DNA of 64,000 nt from JACQFZ01 sp045810625. GTDB lineage: Bacteria > Pseudomonadota > Gammaproteobacteria > Acidiferrobacterales > Sulfurifustaceae. This document shows positions 17,192 to 24,553 of this stretch, one piece after another. Positions within the stretch are counted from its first letter, which is position 1; each line of letters opens with the position of its first letter. The stretch covers positions 30,021-94,020 of the forward strand of contig JBJMVQ010000047.1 of the NCBI GenBank assembly GCA_045810625.1, in the 5' to 3' direction. Below the pieces are notes generated by a model. That model was not told the DNA's origin, did no database searches, and saw nothing but the letters and a program-made list of their open reading frames with translations. The translations under genes and the position numbers were made by a program.

Positions 17192-18103
17192 TCACGTCCG
17201 CGGCGGCGCCTCGACGTTGTAGCTCTCCTTCTTCGCGCCGAACATCTCCGCGAGCCCGCTGATCTCGTTGCGGCCGCGATCGTCGCGCACCGGAAAGATC
17301 CCCCCGCGCGCCTTGTCGCGTACGACGTCGCAGACCGTGCTCACGTCGATCCGCCGTTTCTGCTCGGCAAAGCCATAGACGAGCGCGGTGTCGCACAATA
17401 CGTTGATGAGACGGGGAACGCCGCCGCTGTAGTAATAAACCGCAGCGCACGCCTTGGTTTCGAAAAGCGCTGCGTCGCCGCCGGCGAGCTTGAGCCGGTG
17501 CCGGATGTAATTCCACGTCTCTTCGAGATTGAGCGGCTTCAGGCTGTAGTCGACGGCGACGCGCTGTGCGAACTGTTGCAGCTCTGGTCGCCGCAGCGTC
17601 TCGCGTAACCCCGCTTGGCCGACGAGGATGAGCTGCAGGACCTGATCTTTGTCGGCGTTGATGTTCGACAGCATCCGCAGCTCCTCGAGCGCCTCCGGGC
17701 TCAAGTTCTGCGCTTCGTCGATAATCAGCACGGTGCGCCGGCCTTGGCTGTATTCCTTCACGATGAAGTCGGCGAGGGTCTGATACAGTTCGATCCGCTT
17801 CTTGTCGCGGTGCTCGAGCCCGAACGCCAGCAGCACCCACTGCATCAGCTCGCCGAAGTTTCTGTGCGTGTTCGAAACCACGCCGATCGCCACGTCTTCG
17901 CCCACTTCGTTCAACACCTGCCGGATGAGCGTCGTCTTACCGGAACCGATTTCGCCGGTGACGACGGTGAAGCCGGCCTGATTCATGATGCCGTATTGCA
18001 ACATGGTGAGCGCCAACCGGTGTTTTTCGCTCAAAAAGAGAAACGCCGGATCTGGCAGCAGCGAGAATGGCTTCTCGTTAAAACCGTAGAACGACTCGTA
18101 CAT
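17192..18103 (-). CDS. ExeA-like AAA ATPase, XrtA/PEP-CTERM-system-associated type
   Basis: 303 aa. It opens MYESFYGFNEKPFSLLPDP, the family start; Walker A is TGEIGSGKTTL (about 49-59) and Walker B is VLIIDEAQNLS. GGVPRLINVLCDTAL is the sensor/C-terminal AAA motif. Similar ATPases accompany chain-length proteins in exosortase-linked exopolysaccharide loci (TIGR03015-like). It may power or regulate assembly. Its gene follows the BY-kinase-like gene by 16 bases. No exosortase or PEP-CTERM protein is encoded in the window. Confidence 0.88.
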   Translation of the reverse strand: MYESFYGFNEKPFSLLPDPAFLFLSEKHRLALTMLQYGIMNQAGFTVVTGEIGSGKTTLIRQVLNEVGEDVAIGVVSNTHRNFGELMQWVLLAFGLEHRDKKRIELYQTLADFIVKEYSQGRRTVLIIDEAQNLSPEALEELRMLSNINADKDQVLQLILVGQAGLRETLRRPELQQFAQRVAVDYSLKPLNLEETWNYIRHRLKLAGGDAALFETKACAAVYYYSGGVPRLINVLCDTALVYGFAEQKRRIDVSTVCDVVRDKARGGIFPVRDDRGRNEISGLAEMFGAKKESYNVEAPPRT

Positions 18104-18119
18104 GTCCGTCCGTGGCCCG

Positions 18120-18896
18120 CTATTCCGGGTGCTTGTTGAGTACGGTACCGATCAAATTGTGATTGGCCGCCTGCAGCAGCTCCGCCGCGCGTGCGGCGTC
18201 GTCGCGCAGCGTTTCGCCTTCCTCGATCACGAGGAGCGCCGCATCGAGGTAGGGAGCGAAAGCCAATACGTCGTCGGTGGTGAGCACGGGCGGGAGGTCA
18301 AACACGACCAGCCGTGAGGGATAGCGCCGCTTCACATCCTGCACCAAGCGGAGCATGACCGGGGACGAGAGCATTTCGGAAGAATTCGCAAGAGGCGCCC
18401 CGCCCGGCAGCACGACCAGACGGCGAATTTCGGGATTTACCAAAATCTGTTCGATCGGCGTGGCCTCGATGAGGTGATCGCGCAATCCGCGCTCGACGTC
18501 GAAACCGAAGTAGGTGTGCACGCTCGGCTGACGCAGATCCGCATCGACGAGCAGCACCGTTTGATTCGCTTCCAGCGCGAGACTGATGCTCAGGTTGATC
18601 GCAGTGAGCGTCTTGCCTTCGCGCGGGCCCGGGCTCGTCACGCCAAGCGTGCGCCAGCCCTGGCCGCGCATGCGCTGCGACACCTGCGTTCGCAAAACTT
18701 TATACGCGCTGGCATAGCCGTCGATCACGTCGGCAGTGATGATGCGATTCTGCCGCAACCATCCCGGATAGAGACTCACTTTGCGCGTCTGCGTGTAAGT
18801 GATCTCCGCCGGAACGAGCGCGCGCTTCTGCAGGCTCACCCCGACCGTCTGACGATCCTGTCGAACCTTCTGCAGCGCTTTGGTTATTGGATCCAT
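18120..18896 (-). CDS. CpsD/BY-kinase-like chain-length-associated ATPase
   Basis: 258 aa. It has a P-loop of the tyrosine autokinase family: SPGPREGKTLTAINL as Walker A, VLLVDADLRQPSVH as Walker A', and LVVFDLPPV as Walker B. The ~70-residue N-terminal region before the kinase domain contains YASAYKVLRTQV, typical of the XrtA-associated and EpsG forms. The protein ends NLIGTVLNKHPE and lacks the C-terminal tyrosine cluster that BY-kinases usually autophosphorylate. It should partner the chain-length protein encoded upstream. Confidence 0.9.
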   Translation of the reverse strand: MDPITKALQKVRQDRQTVGVSLQKRALVPAEITYTQTRKVSLYPGWLRQNRIITADVIDGYASAYKVLRTQVSQRMRGQGWRTLGVTSPGPREGKTLTAINLSISLALEANQTVLLVDADLRQPSVHTYFGFDVERGLRDHLIEATPIEQILVNPEIRRLVVLPGGAPLANSSEMLSSPVMLRLVQDVKRRYPSRLVVFDLPPVLTTDDVLAFAPYLDAALLVIEEGETLRDDAARAAELLQAANHNLIGTVLNKHPE

Positions 18897-19001
18897 TCTT
18901 CGCTGTGCTCCCCTGCTCGTGTTGCTTCCCGCGTTCGAGCCGGCGAAACGCTAACATCCGATTCGATCCGGCCCCATCCGGGTAATTGCGTATCCGTAAC
19001 A

Positions 19002-19023
19002 CGTGTTGCCGTCTGGCAACACG
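19002..19023 (-). terminator. Hairpin downstream of the chain-length gene
   Basis: A perfect 9-bp stem (CGTGTTGCC with its complement) and a 4-base loop lie 6 bases beyond the chain-length gene stop, on its transcript. No run of T follows, so it may be a partial terminator or an mRNA-stabilising stem that sets the expression ratio between the chain-length protein and the ATPase gene 105 bases further on. Confidence 0.45.
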
Positions 19024-19028
19024 GAGGG

Positions 19029-20615
19029 TCACGTAGTACGCGCCGGCGGATCGATGCCGTTCGGGATATAAGGAATCACTGCGAGCGGCGGCGCGCGCAA
19101 CACGGCGGCGACGCTGCGCGCTCCGCGGATCGTGCGATCCATGTACTCCGCGAGACTCGCGTAGCCGACGCCGCTGCCGATCCCGAGCACGAGGCCGAGG
19201 AGTATGAACGCACGCCGATTCGGACGCTCCGGCTGATCCGGCAGATCCGCCGCTTCGAGAATCGAGTAACGTTCGCCCTTCTGCTCCTTCTCGAGCTCGA
19301 CCGCGAGCTGTGCACCCATCAGATTCTGTTTGATCTCGCGATACTTCTTCGTCGCCGATTCGTACTCACGCTGCATCGCCAGACCTTCCTGTTCCACGCG
19401 CGGCGTTTGGTTGAGACGCGCCTCGTAGTCCGCGATGCGCTGCTTCGCGCGCTCGCGCTGCTCGTGCATCGCTTTCAGATTCAGCTCGACCGTATCGAGC
19501 TGCGTTTGCAGCGTGACGTATGCCGGATTGTCCGGCTTGATCGTAAAACCGCCGGCCGCGCGCGGCGCGTTCTTGAGCTTCGTCTCGAGCGTCGCAACCG
19601 TCTGTTTCAGTTTCGCCACATCCGGGTGGTTGTCCGAGTACTTCTGCTTCGCGGCCGCGAGCTCCGCCTTCGCTCGCTTGTAATCGAGCTCGAGCGCGCC
19701 GCGATCGTCGGAGATCCCCGTCTCCTTCTTGAGCGTATCCACCTCGCGCTTCAAGCGCACCACATCGGGATGATCGGCCGAATAGCGCGCCGACGCCTCG
19801 AGATATTCGGTCTGCACCTGGCGCAGCCGGCCGCCCGGGCTGTTGCCGGTGTGCGGCTCGACCAATGCGAGCTGCGACTGCAACTCGAGCCGGCGCTGCT
19901 CGAGCGTGTAGATCTGCCGCTCCGCTTCTTCCAGCTCGCGCTGGCTGCGCTCGAGCATCTGCATATTGAGGTTCGCGACCTCCGGCAGACGACCCTGGTT
20001 TTTCGTTTTGTACGCCGCAAGCTTCGATTCGAGCTCGGCAATGTGCTGCCGCAACCGTCCTTCCTCCTCGACGAGAAAGCCGGACGTCTGCTGAGCCTTG
20101 GCGGTGCGAAGGCGGCGGTTCTCCTCGATGAAGAGGTCCGCGAGATTCTGCGCGACTTTCTGCGCGAGCTCCGCCGAGCGCGCGTCGTAAGAGACATTGA
20201 GGGCGACGGTCGCCATACTCTGCGCGCCGCTGCGCGGATCCGTCACGCTGGCACTGACCGGCTCGATCTTGATGTTTTCCCGCATCCGGCCCGCCACCTG
20301 TCGCGGATCGGACGCCGCCGGTGTGCGCCCGTACAGATCGGCTTTTTGCGCCACCTTCGCCAGGTTCTCCGGCGTCAGCACGCGCGTCTCGATGACGCGA
20401 ATGCGTTGGCTGATGTATCCGGTAACCGTCGATGGCACCATGTCCGACGCGATCTCCTGCTCGATGAGGAGCTTCGCGGTAGAGCGATAAACCGGGGGCA
20501 GCACGAACGCGAGCAGCACTGCTCCTGCAAACACCGCCGCGGCGACGCGGATGATCTGTTTGCGTCGCCGCCGCAATATGGCGAGATAGTCGCTGAGATG
20601 CGTGGTTCCTTCCAT
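19029..20615 (-). CDS. Polysaccharide chain-length determinant (Wzz/GNVR, EpsF type)
   Basis: 528 aa. An N-terminal Wzz domain begins LSDYLAILRRRRKQIIRV with the first membrane helix at about 20-40. A long coiled-coil periplasmic region (about 170-450) follows, and the second helix is near 470-490 (FILLGLVLGIGSGVGYASLAEY). The proline-rich segment before it (PDQPERPNRR) is typical. The coiled coil contains two copies of a Y-S-x-x-HPDV-x-x-LK motif near residues 277 and 326, an apparent internal duplication. It has no cytoplasmic kinase domain, which is supplied by the separate downstream gene. Confidence 0.92.
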   Translation of the reverse strand: MEGTTHLSDYLAILRRRRKQIIRVAAAVFAGAVLLAFVLPPVYRSTAKLLIEQEIASDMVPSTVTGYISQRIRVIETRVLTPENLAKVAQKADLYGRTPAASDPRQVAGRMRENIKIEPVSASVTDPRSGAQSMATVALNVSYDARSAELAQKVAQNLADLFIEENRRLRTAKAQQTSGFLVEEEGRLRQHIAELESKLAAYKTKNQGRLPEVANLNMQMLERSQRELEEAERQIYTLEQRRLELQSQLALVEPHTGNSPGGRLRQVQTEYLEASARYSADHPDVVRLKREVDTLKKETGISDDRGALELDYKRAKAELAAAKQKYSDNHPDVAKLKQTVATLETKLKNAPRAAGGFTIKPDNPAYVTLQTQLDTVELNLKAMHEQRERAKQRIADYEARLNQTPRVEQEGLAMQREYESATKKYREIKQNLMGAQLAVELEKEQKGERYSILEAADLPDQPERPNRRAFILLGLVLGIGSGVGYASLAEYMDRTIRGARSVAAVLRAPPLAVIPYIPNGIDPPARTT

Positions 20616-20646
20616 AACGCTCTCTCTCCTGAAATCGAATCGACGA

Positions 20647-21876
20647 TTATAGGCGGTAGCTCAGACCCAAAAACACCGCGTTACTAGTGGCGGTATCGAC
20701 GTCGGTTTCGAACTTCTGTCGACGATGACGAACGCTTCCGACGAGATACAGGTCTTCCAACCACTGCCAGCGCAACTCCGGCGCGACGTCGAAGTAACGC
20801 CGATTGACTCCGGTGGTTCCGCCTTCGAGCCCGTGTGTGCGGATCAGTTGCGTCTCGAACACGAACTCGACGCTCTCCGACAGCCGCCGCGACCACCAAA
20901 TACGAAACTGATCGGTGCGCACGGCTTGCCCGACTCCGCTCGGCGTGATGTCGCGACTGATGATGCCTTCGAACGTCGACGTCTCCGCGTTTTGACGAAT
21001 GCTCGCATTCGCCGCGACCCCGCTCCCGGTATCTTCGCCGCTCGCCGTCTGCGTGGTCGTGCGGGTGCCGCCGAACGCGACCTGTCCACGCAGCGTCTCG
21101 CTGAACGCACGGCTGACCCCCACGAGCAACTGCACGGTATCCGCGTCGTTAGCGCCCGTCGCCGGACGATAGCGAACCGCGTTGGCCGTGAGGTTCAAAT
21201 CATCCCGGGGATTGAGCTGGTGCGTGTACGTCGCGCTCAGCAGGTTCTCGGTGTAATCCACGAGATCGGTGCCGACGTCATTGCTGAAACTGGCGTCGGT
21301 GAAACGGTAGCCGAAGCGCAGACCGCTCCTTTCGGTGAGCAACCAATTCCACGAGGGCGCCAACACCCAGTAATTGCGCCGCGCTTGCACGTTCGATGTC
21401 AGCGCGACGTCGACATCGCGTACATCGCCCGTGCCGCGGCGCACGATCGTCGTCTCGAACAGCGCGTCGTGACGATACTCACCGTCCAATCCGATCTTGC
21501 CCCGCTCCGAGGTCGCGTGCTCGGCGTTGAGCGTCAGGCCCTGTTCCGTCTTGTCGGGTATGTCGCCCGTCGTGTACGTGGTGTGCGTCACGTATCCGTT
21601 GAACGTCGCCTTTGACGTTTCGGTAGTACGCCGTCCATCGACGCGCAGTGCGCCGACGTAGCCCGACGTCGTCTCGCGCGGTGATGTCGTCAACTGGATG
21701 TTGTCGTCGGAAATTGCACCGACGTCGATGGAGGGCCGCACCTCCCACTGTGCCGCGGGGACCGGTGCACACCACGCGGTGAGCGACGTCGCGGTCGCTG
21801 CGAGCATCCGTGCATATCGCCGTACCCGTTTTGTGCGCGACCGGCGCTTCGCCTCGTTCATTATTCTTGCTCTCAT
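20647..21876 (-). CDS. Outer-membrane beta-barrel protein of the polysaccharide system
   Basis: 409 aa. A basic N-terminus and hydrophobic stretch ending in PVPAAQW look like a signal peptide. The mature part consists of alternating hydrophobic/polar strands (for example RSGLRFGYRFTDASF, DDLNLTANAVRYR, DVAPELRWQWLEDLYLVGSV) and ends in LGLSYRL, as expected for a barrel of 16-18 strands. It resembles the outer-membrane proteins found with exosortase-linked exopolysaccharide genes (TIGR03016/EpsL-like). It lies between the OPX lipoprotein and the chain-length gene, so it may be the outer-membrane pore or lectin of the export path. Confidence 0.82.
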   Translation of the reverse strand: MRARIMNEAKRRSRTKRVRRYARMLAATATSLTAWCAPVPAAQWEVRPSIDVGAISDDNIQLTTSPRETTSGYVGALRVDGRRTTETSKATFNGYVTHTTYTTGDIPDKTEQGLTLNAEHATSERGKIGLDGEYRHDALFETTIVRRGTGDVRDVDVALTSNVQARRNYWVLAPSWNWLLTERSGLRFGYRFTDASFSNDVGTDLVDYTENLLSATYTHQLNPRDDLNLTANAVRYRPATGANDADTVQLLVGVSRAFSETLRGQVAFGGTRTTTQTASGEDTGSGVAANASIRQNAETSTFEGIISRDITPSGVGQAVRTDQFRIWWSRRLSESVEFVFETQLIRTHGLEGGTTGVNRRYFDVAPELRWQWLEDLYLVGSVRHRRQKFETDVDTATSNAVFLGLSYRL

Positions 21877-21891
21877 GTTCCAGGCGCCCGC

Positions 21892-22554
21892 TCAGGGCAC
21901 CATTACCACATCGCCCGCCTGAAGCCGGATGTTCTGTTCCAGGTTGCGGCCACGCTTGACCTGGCTGTAGTCGAAGGGAATGATCTGCTCGCGTCCACCC
22001 TGCTTGCGCACGATCTTGATGTCGTTCTCCTTCGCGAACGGCGTCAGCCCGCCGGCAAGCGACAACGCTTGCAGCACGTCCACGTAACGGCCGACGACGT
22101 ACTCGCCCGGCTTTCCGACTTTGCCGATCACGAAAACCTTGAGCCCTTGGATCTTCTTGATGGTTACGGTCACCACGGGATCGGGCATGTACTTCTTCAG
22201 ACGCGTCGTAATCTCTTTTTGCAGCTGTGCGGTCGTCTTGCCCGCCGCCTGCACGCTGCCCACGAGCGGAAATGTGAGCCAACCGTCCGGACGTACGAGC
22301 ACTTCGCGCTGCAAATCTTTCTCGTGCCACACGGCAATCTCGAGCAAGTCCTCCGGCCCGATCTCGTAGTCGCCGCTGGCGGTATCCGGCGTTGCGGCAG
22401 CCGATGCGGCTGCCGGTGGTGCCGCCGGCGTCGACACCGGCGGTGCGGCACATCCTGCAAACAGCACTACAGCGATAAATCCGAGCGCGAGGGTAACTAC
22501 CGATGGTCGGCGCATGACGGTCGCGCTTATTGTTGTGGCACGCAATCGCTTCAT
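21892..22554 (-). CDS. OPX-family polysaccharide export lipoprotein (Wza/EpsE-like)
   Basis: 220 aa. The signal sequence ends LFAGC (Cys34), a good lipobox; a second ATG 13 codons in (22515) would give a more compact signal. GDYEIGPEDLLEIAVW opens the poly-export domain and RPDGWLTFPLVGSV follows. VFVIGKVGKPGEYVVGRYVDVLQALSLAGG is the SLBB-like soluble ligand-binding repeat (given here only as a family hallmark at residues about 137-166). Shorter than E. coli Wza (379 aa) and lacking its C-terminal amphipathic helix, so the outer-membrane barrel gene downstream may provide the pore. Confidence 0.93.
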   Translation of the reverse strand: MKRLRATTISATVMRRPSVVTLALGFIAVVLFAGCAAPPVSTPAAPPAAASAAATPDTASGDYEIGPEDLLEIAVWHEKDLQREVLVRPDGWLTFPLVGSVQAAGKTTAQLQKEITTRLKKYMPDPVVTVTIKKIQGLKVFVIGKVGKPGEYVVGRYVDVLQALSLAGGLTPFAKENDIKIVRKQGGREQIIPFDYSQVKRGRNLEQNIRLQAGDVVMVP

Positions 22555-22737
22555 TGTTGTGTGATGGTCGAAGTGACGAATGAGCGGCGAGTATCCTAGA
22601 TTGTCGCTGACGCTGTCATCCGCCAGGACTGGGGTTATGAAACCACGATTGCGTCCGGAAATTTTTTGGCGCGAGCGACGACGATAGCGCGGTATCGACG
22701 GGCGTTCGCCGCCACCGCCAATGGATAGGCAACGCGA

Positions 22738-24144
22738 ATGGGTATCGAAAAATTAATACGCGTCGGACACGGTAAGCTCGCGGCATTCTCCCAGCTGATA
22801 GATGCAGTCGTGATCGCGTGCTCGCTGTGGGCCGTGACGTGGTCGTACGGCTTCGATTTGCGCGACGATCAGGGTTTCGCCGCATTCGCCGCCGTCGGGC
22901 TCTTCATCTTCTTCGGCCATTTCTGCGGCATGTATCACTCCTGGCGCGGTCTTTCGCTGCGCTACGAGTTCGGGCGTTTGTTGCTCGTCTGGGCGATGGT
23001 CGTCACCGTGCTGCTCTTCTTCGCCTACTCACTGAAAGCGTCCGAGCAGTTCTCACGCCGCGTGTTTCTCACTTGGTTCGTGATCGCACCGCTGTTGCTG
23101 GTGATCTGGCGCGGCTGGCTGCAAATCATCCTCGGGGCGCTGCGCCAGCGCGGCTTCAACACGCGCACGGTCGCCATCGTCGGCGCGCGCGAGCTGGGCG
23201 CGTATCTCGCGCGCTCGATCCTCGACGCGCCGTGGATGGGATTGCATCCGTTGGGGTTCTACGACGATCGCCGGCCTGCGGGATTGCGGCCGCTCGTGCG
23301 GGAACCGATCGAAGTCGTCGGAAATCTCGACGCGATGGTGCGCCAGGCGCGCGAAGGGAACGTCGACATCGTCTACATCACGCTGCCGATGAGCGCAGAG
23401 AAACGCATTCAAACCTTGATCGCGAAGCTCTCCGACACCACCGCGTCGGTGTATCTGATCCCCGATTTCTTCATCTTCGACCTGCTGCACGCGAGCTGGG
23501 GCACGATGGGAGATCTCCCCGTCGTCAGCATTTCCGAGTCGCCGTTCTACGGCGTGGACGGACTGATCAAGCGCCTGGAGGATATCGTGCTGGCGTCGTT
23601 GGCGCTGGCGCTGGCTGCCGTCCCGATGCTCATCATCGCAATCGGCGTCAAGGTCTCTTCGCCCGGCCCCATCCTTTTCCGGCAACATCGCTATGGGCTG
23701 CGCGGTAACAAGATCGAAGTGTGGAAGTTCCGCAGCATGACCGTGTGCGAAGACGGTCGCCATATCGCGCAGGCAAAAAAGAACGATCCGCGTGTTACAC
23801 CCTTCGGCGCGTTCCTGCGCCGCACCTCGCTCGACGAGCTGCCGCAGCTCGTCAACGTGCTGCAAGGCCGGATGTCGCTCGTCGGGCCGCGGCCGCATGC
23901 GGTCGTGCACAACGAGCAATACCGCAAGCTGATCGACCGCTACATGCTGCGCCACAAGGTCCGGCCCGGTATCACCGGATGGGCGCAAGTGAACGGCTGG
24001 CGCGGCGAAACCGATTCGCTGGACAAAATGCAGAAGCGCGTCGAATACGACTTGGCATATATACATAACTGGTCGCTCTGGCTCGACCTGAAAATTCTGT
24101 TCCTCACCGCATTCCGCGCATTCACCGATAAGAACGCGTACTGA
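22738..24144 (+). CDS. Undecaprenyl-phosphate hexose-1-phosphate transferase (WcaJ/EpsB type PHPT)
   Basis: 468 aa. Four N-terminal membrane helices (about 15-125), a central CoA-binding-like Rossmann domain (VAIVGARELGAYLARSI), a re-entrant helix near 285-305 and the C-terminal bacterial sugar transferase domain. The latter has SSPGPILFRQHRYG, WKFRSM, LDELPQLVNVLQGRMSLVGPRP and RPGITGWAQVNG. It transfers glucose- or galactose-1-phosphate from UDP-sugar to undecaprenyl phosphate and starts the repeat unit. It is divergent from the OPX gene with a shared 183-base promoter region. Confidence 0.95.
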   Translation: MGIEKLIRVGHGKLAAFSQLIDAVVIACSLWAVTWSYGFDLRDDQGFAAFAAVGLFIFFGHFCGMYHSWRGLSLRYEFGRLLLVWAMVVTVLLFFAYSLKASEQFSRRVFLTWFVIAPLLLVIWRGWLQIILGALRQRGFNTRTVAIVGARELGAYLARSILDAPWMGLHPLGFYDDRRPAGLRPLVREPIEVVGNLDAMVRQAREGNVDIVYITLPMSAEKRIQTLIAKLSDTTASVYLIPDFFIFDLLHASWGTMGDLPVVSISESPFYGVDGLIKRLEDIVLASLALALAAVPMLIIAIGVKVSSPGPILFRQHRYGLRGNKIEVWKFRSMTVCEDGRHIAQAKKNDPRVTPFGAFLRRTSLDELPQLVNVLQGRMSLVGPRPHAVVHNEQYRKLIDRYMLRHKVRPGITGWAQVNGWRGETDSLDKMQKRVEYDLAYIHNWSLWLDLKILFLTAFRAFTDKNAY

Positions 24145-24229
24145 AACGCGTCCGCGGATTTCCACTTTTTTAGCGTGCGTGTATCATAGGCGGGTTACCG
24201 TCGAACCCCTGTAGTGAGGAGTCCCCCCG

Positions 24230-24553
24230 ATGGCCTACGTGGTCACCGAGAATTGCATCAAGTGCAAATACACCGACTGCGTCGAAGTCTGCCCCGTCGA
24301 TTGCTTCCACGAAGGTCCGAATTTTCTCGCCATTGATCCCGACGAATGCATCGACTGCACGCTGTGCGTGCCGGAATGCCCGGTGAACGCGATCTTCGCC
24401 GAGGATGACGTACCCGAGGACCAGAAGCAGTTCATACAGTTGAACGCGGAGCTCGCCAAAGGCTGGCCGGTGATTACCGAGAAGAAAGACGCGCCGCCCG
24501 ATGCCGGCGAGTGGGACAACAAGTCCGACAAACTCAAGTACCTTGAGCGCTGA
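24230..24553 (+). CDS. fdxA: 7Fe ferredoxin
   Basis: 107 aa. CIKCKYTDCVEVCPVDCF (9-26) and CIDCTLCVPECPV (40-52) give the cysteine pattern of Azotobacter FdI-type ferredoxins carrying a [3Fe-4S] and a [4Fe-4S] cluster. The ~50-residue C-terminal extension is normal for FdxA. GTGAGGAG lies upstream as ribosome binding site. Low-potential electron carrier; the KorABC system at 55-60 kb is one possible partner by function, though not by position. The stop codon lies inside the N-terminal coding region of the next gene. Confidence 0.97.
   Translation: MAYVVTENCIKCKYTDCVEVCPVDCFHEGPNFLAIDPDECIDCTLCVPECPVNAIFAEDDVPEDQKQFIQLNAELAKGWPVITEKKDAPPDAGEWDNKSDKLKYLER

Noticed and set aside
18474..20687. 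737-codon open frame on the plus strand
   Set aside because: It is antisense to the chain-length and BY-kinase-like genes, is arginine-rich and has no domain; GC-rich third positions produce such shadows.
24145..24229. tRNA-like gene in the spacer before fdxA
   Set aside because: A GGGTTCGA-like string occurs on the minus strand, but no acceptor stem or complete cloverleaf can be formed.
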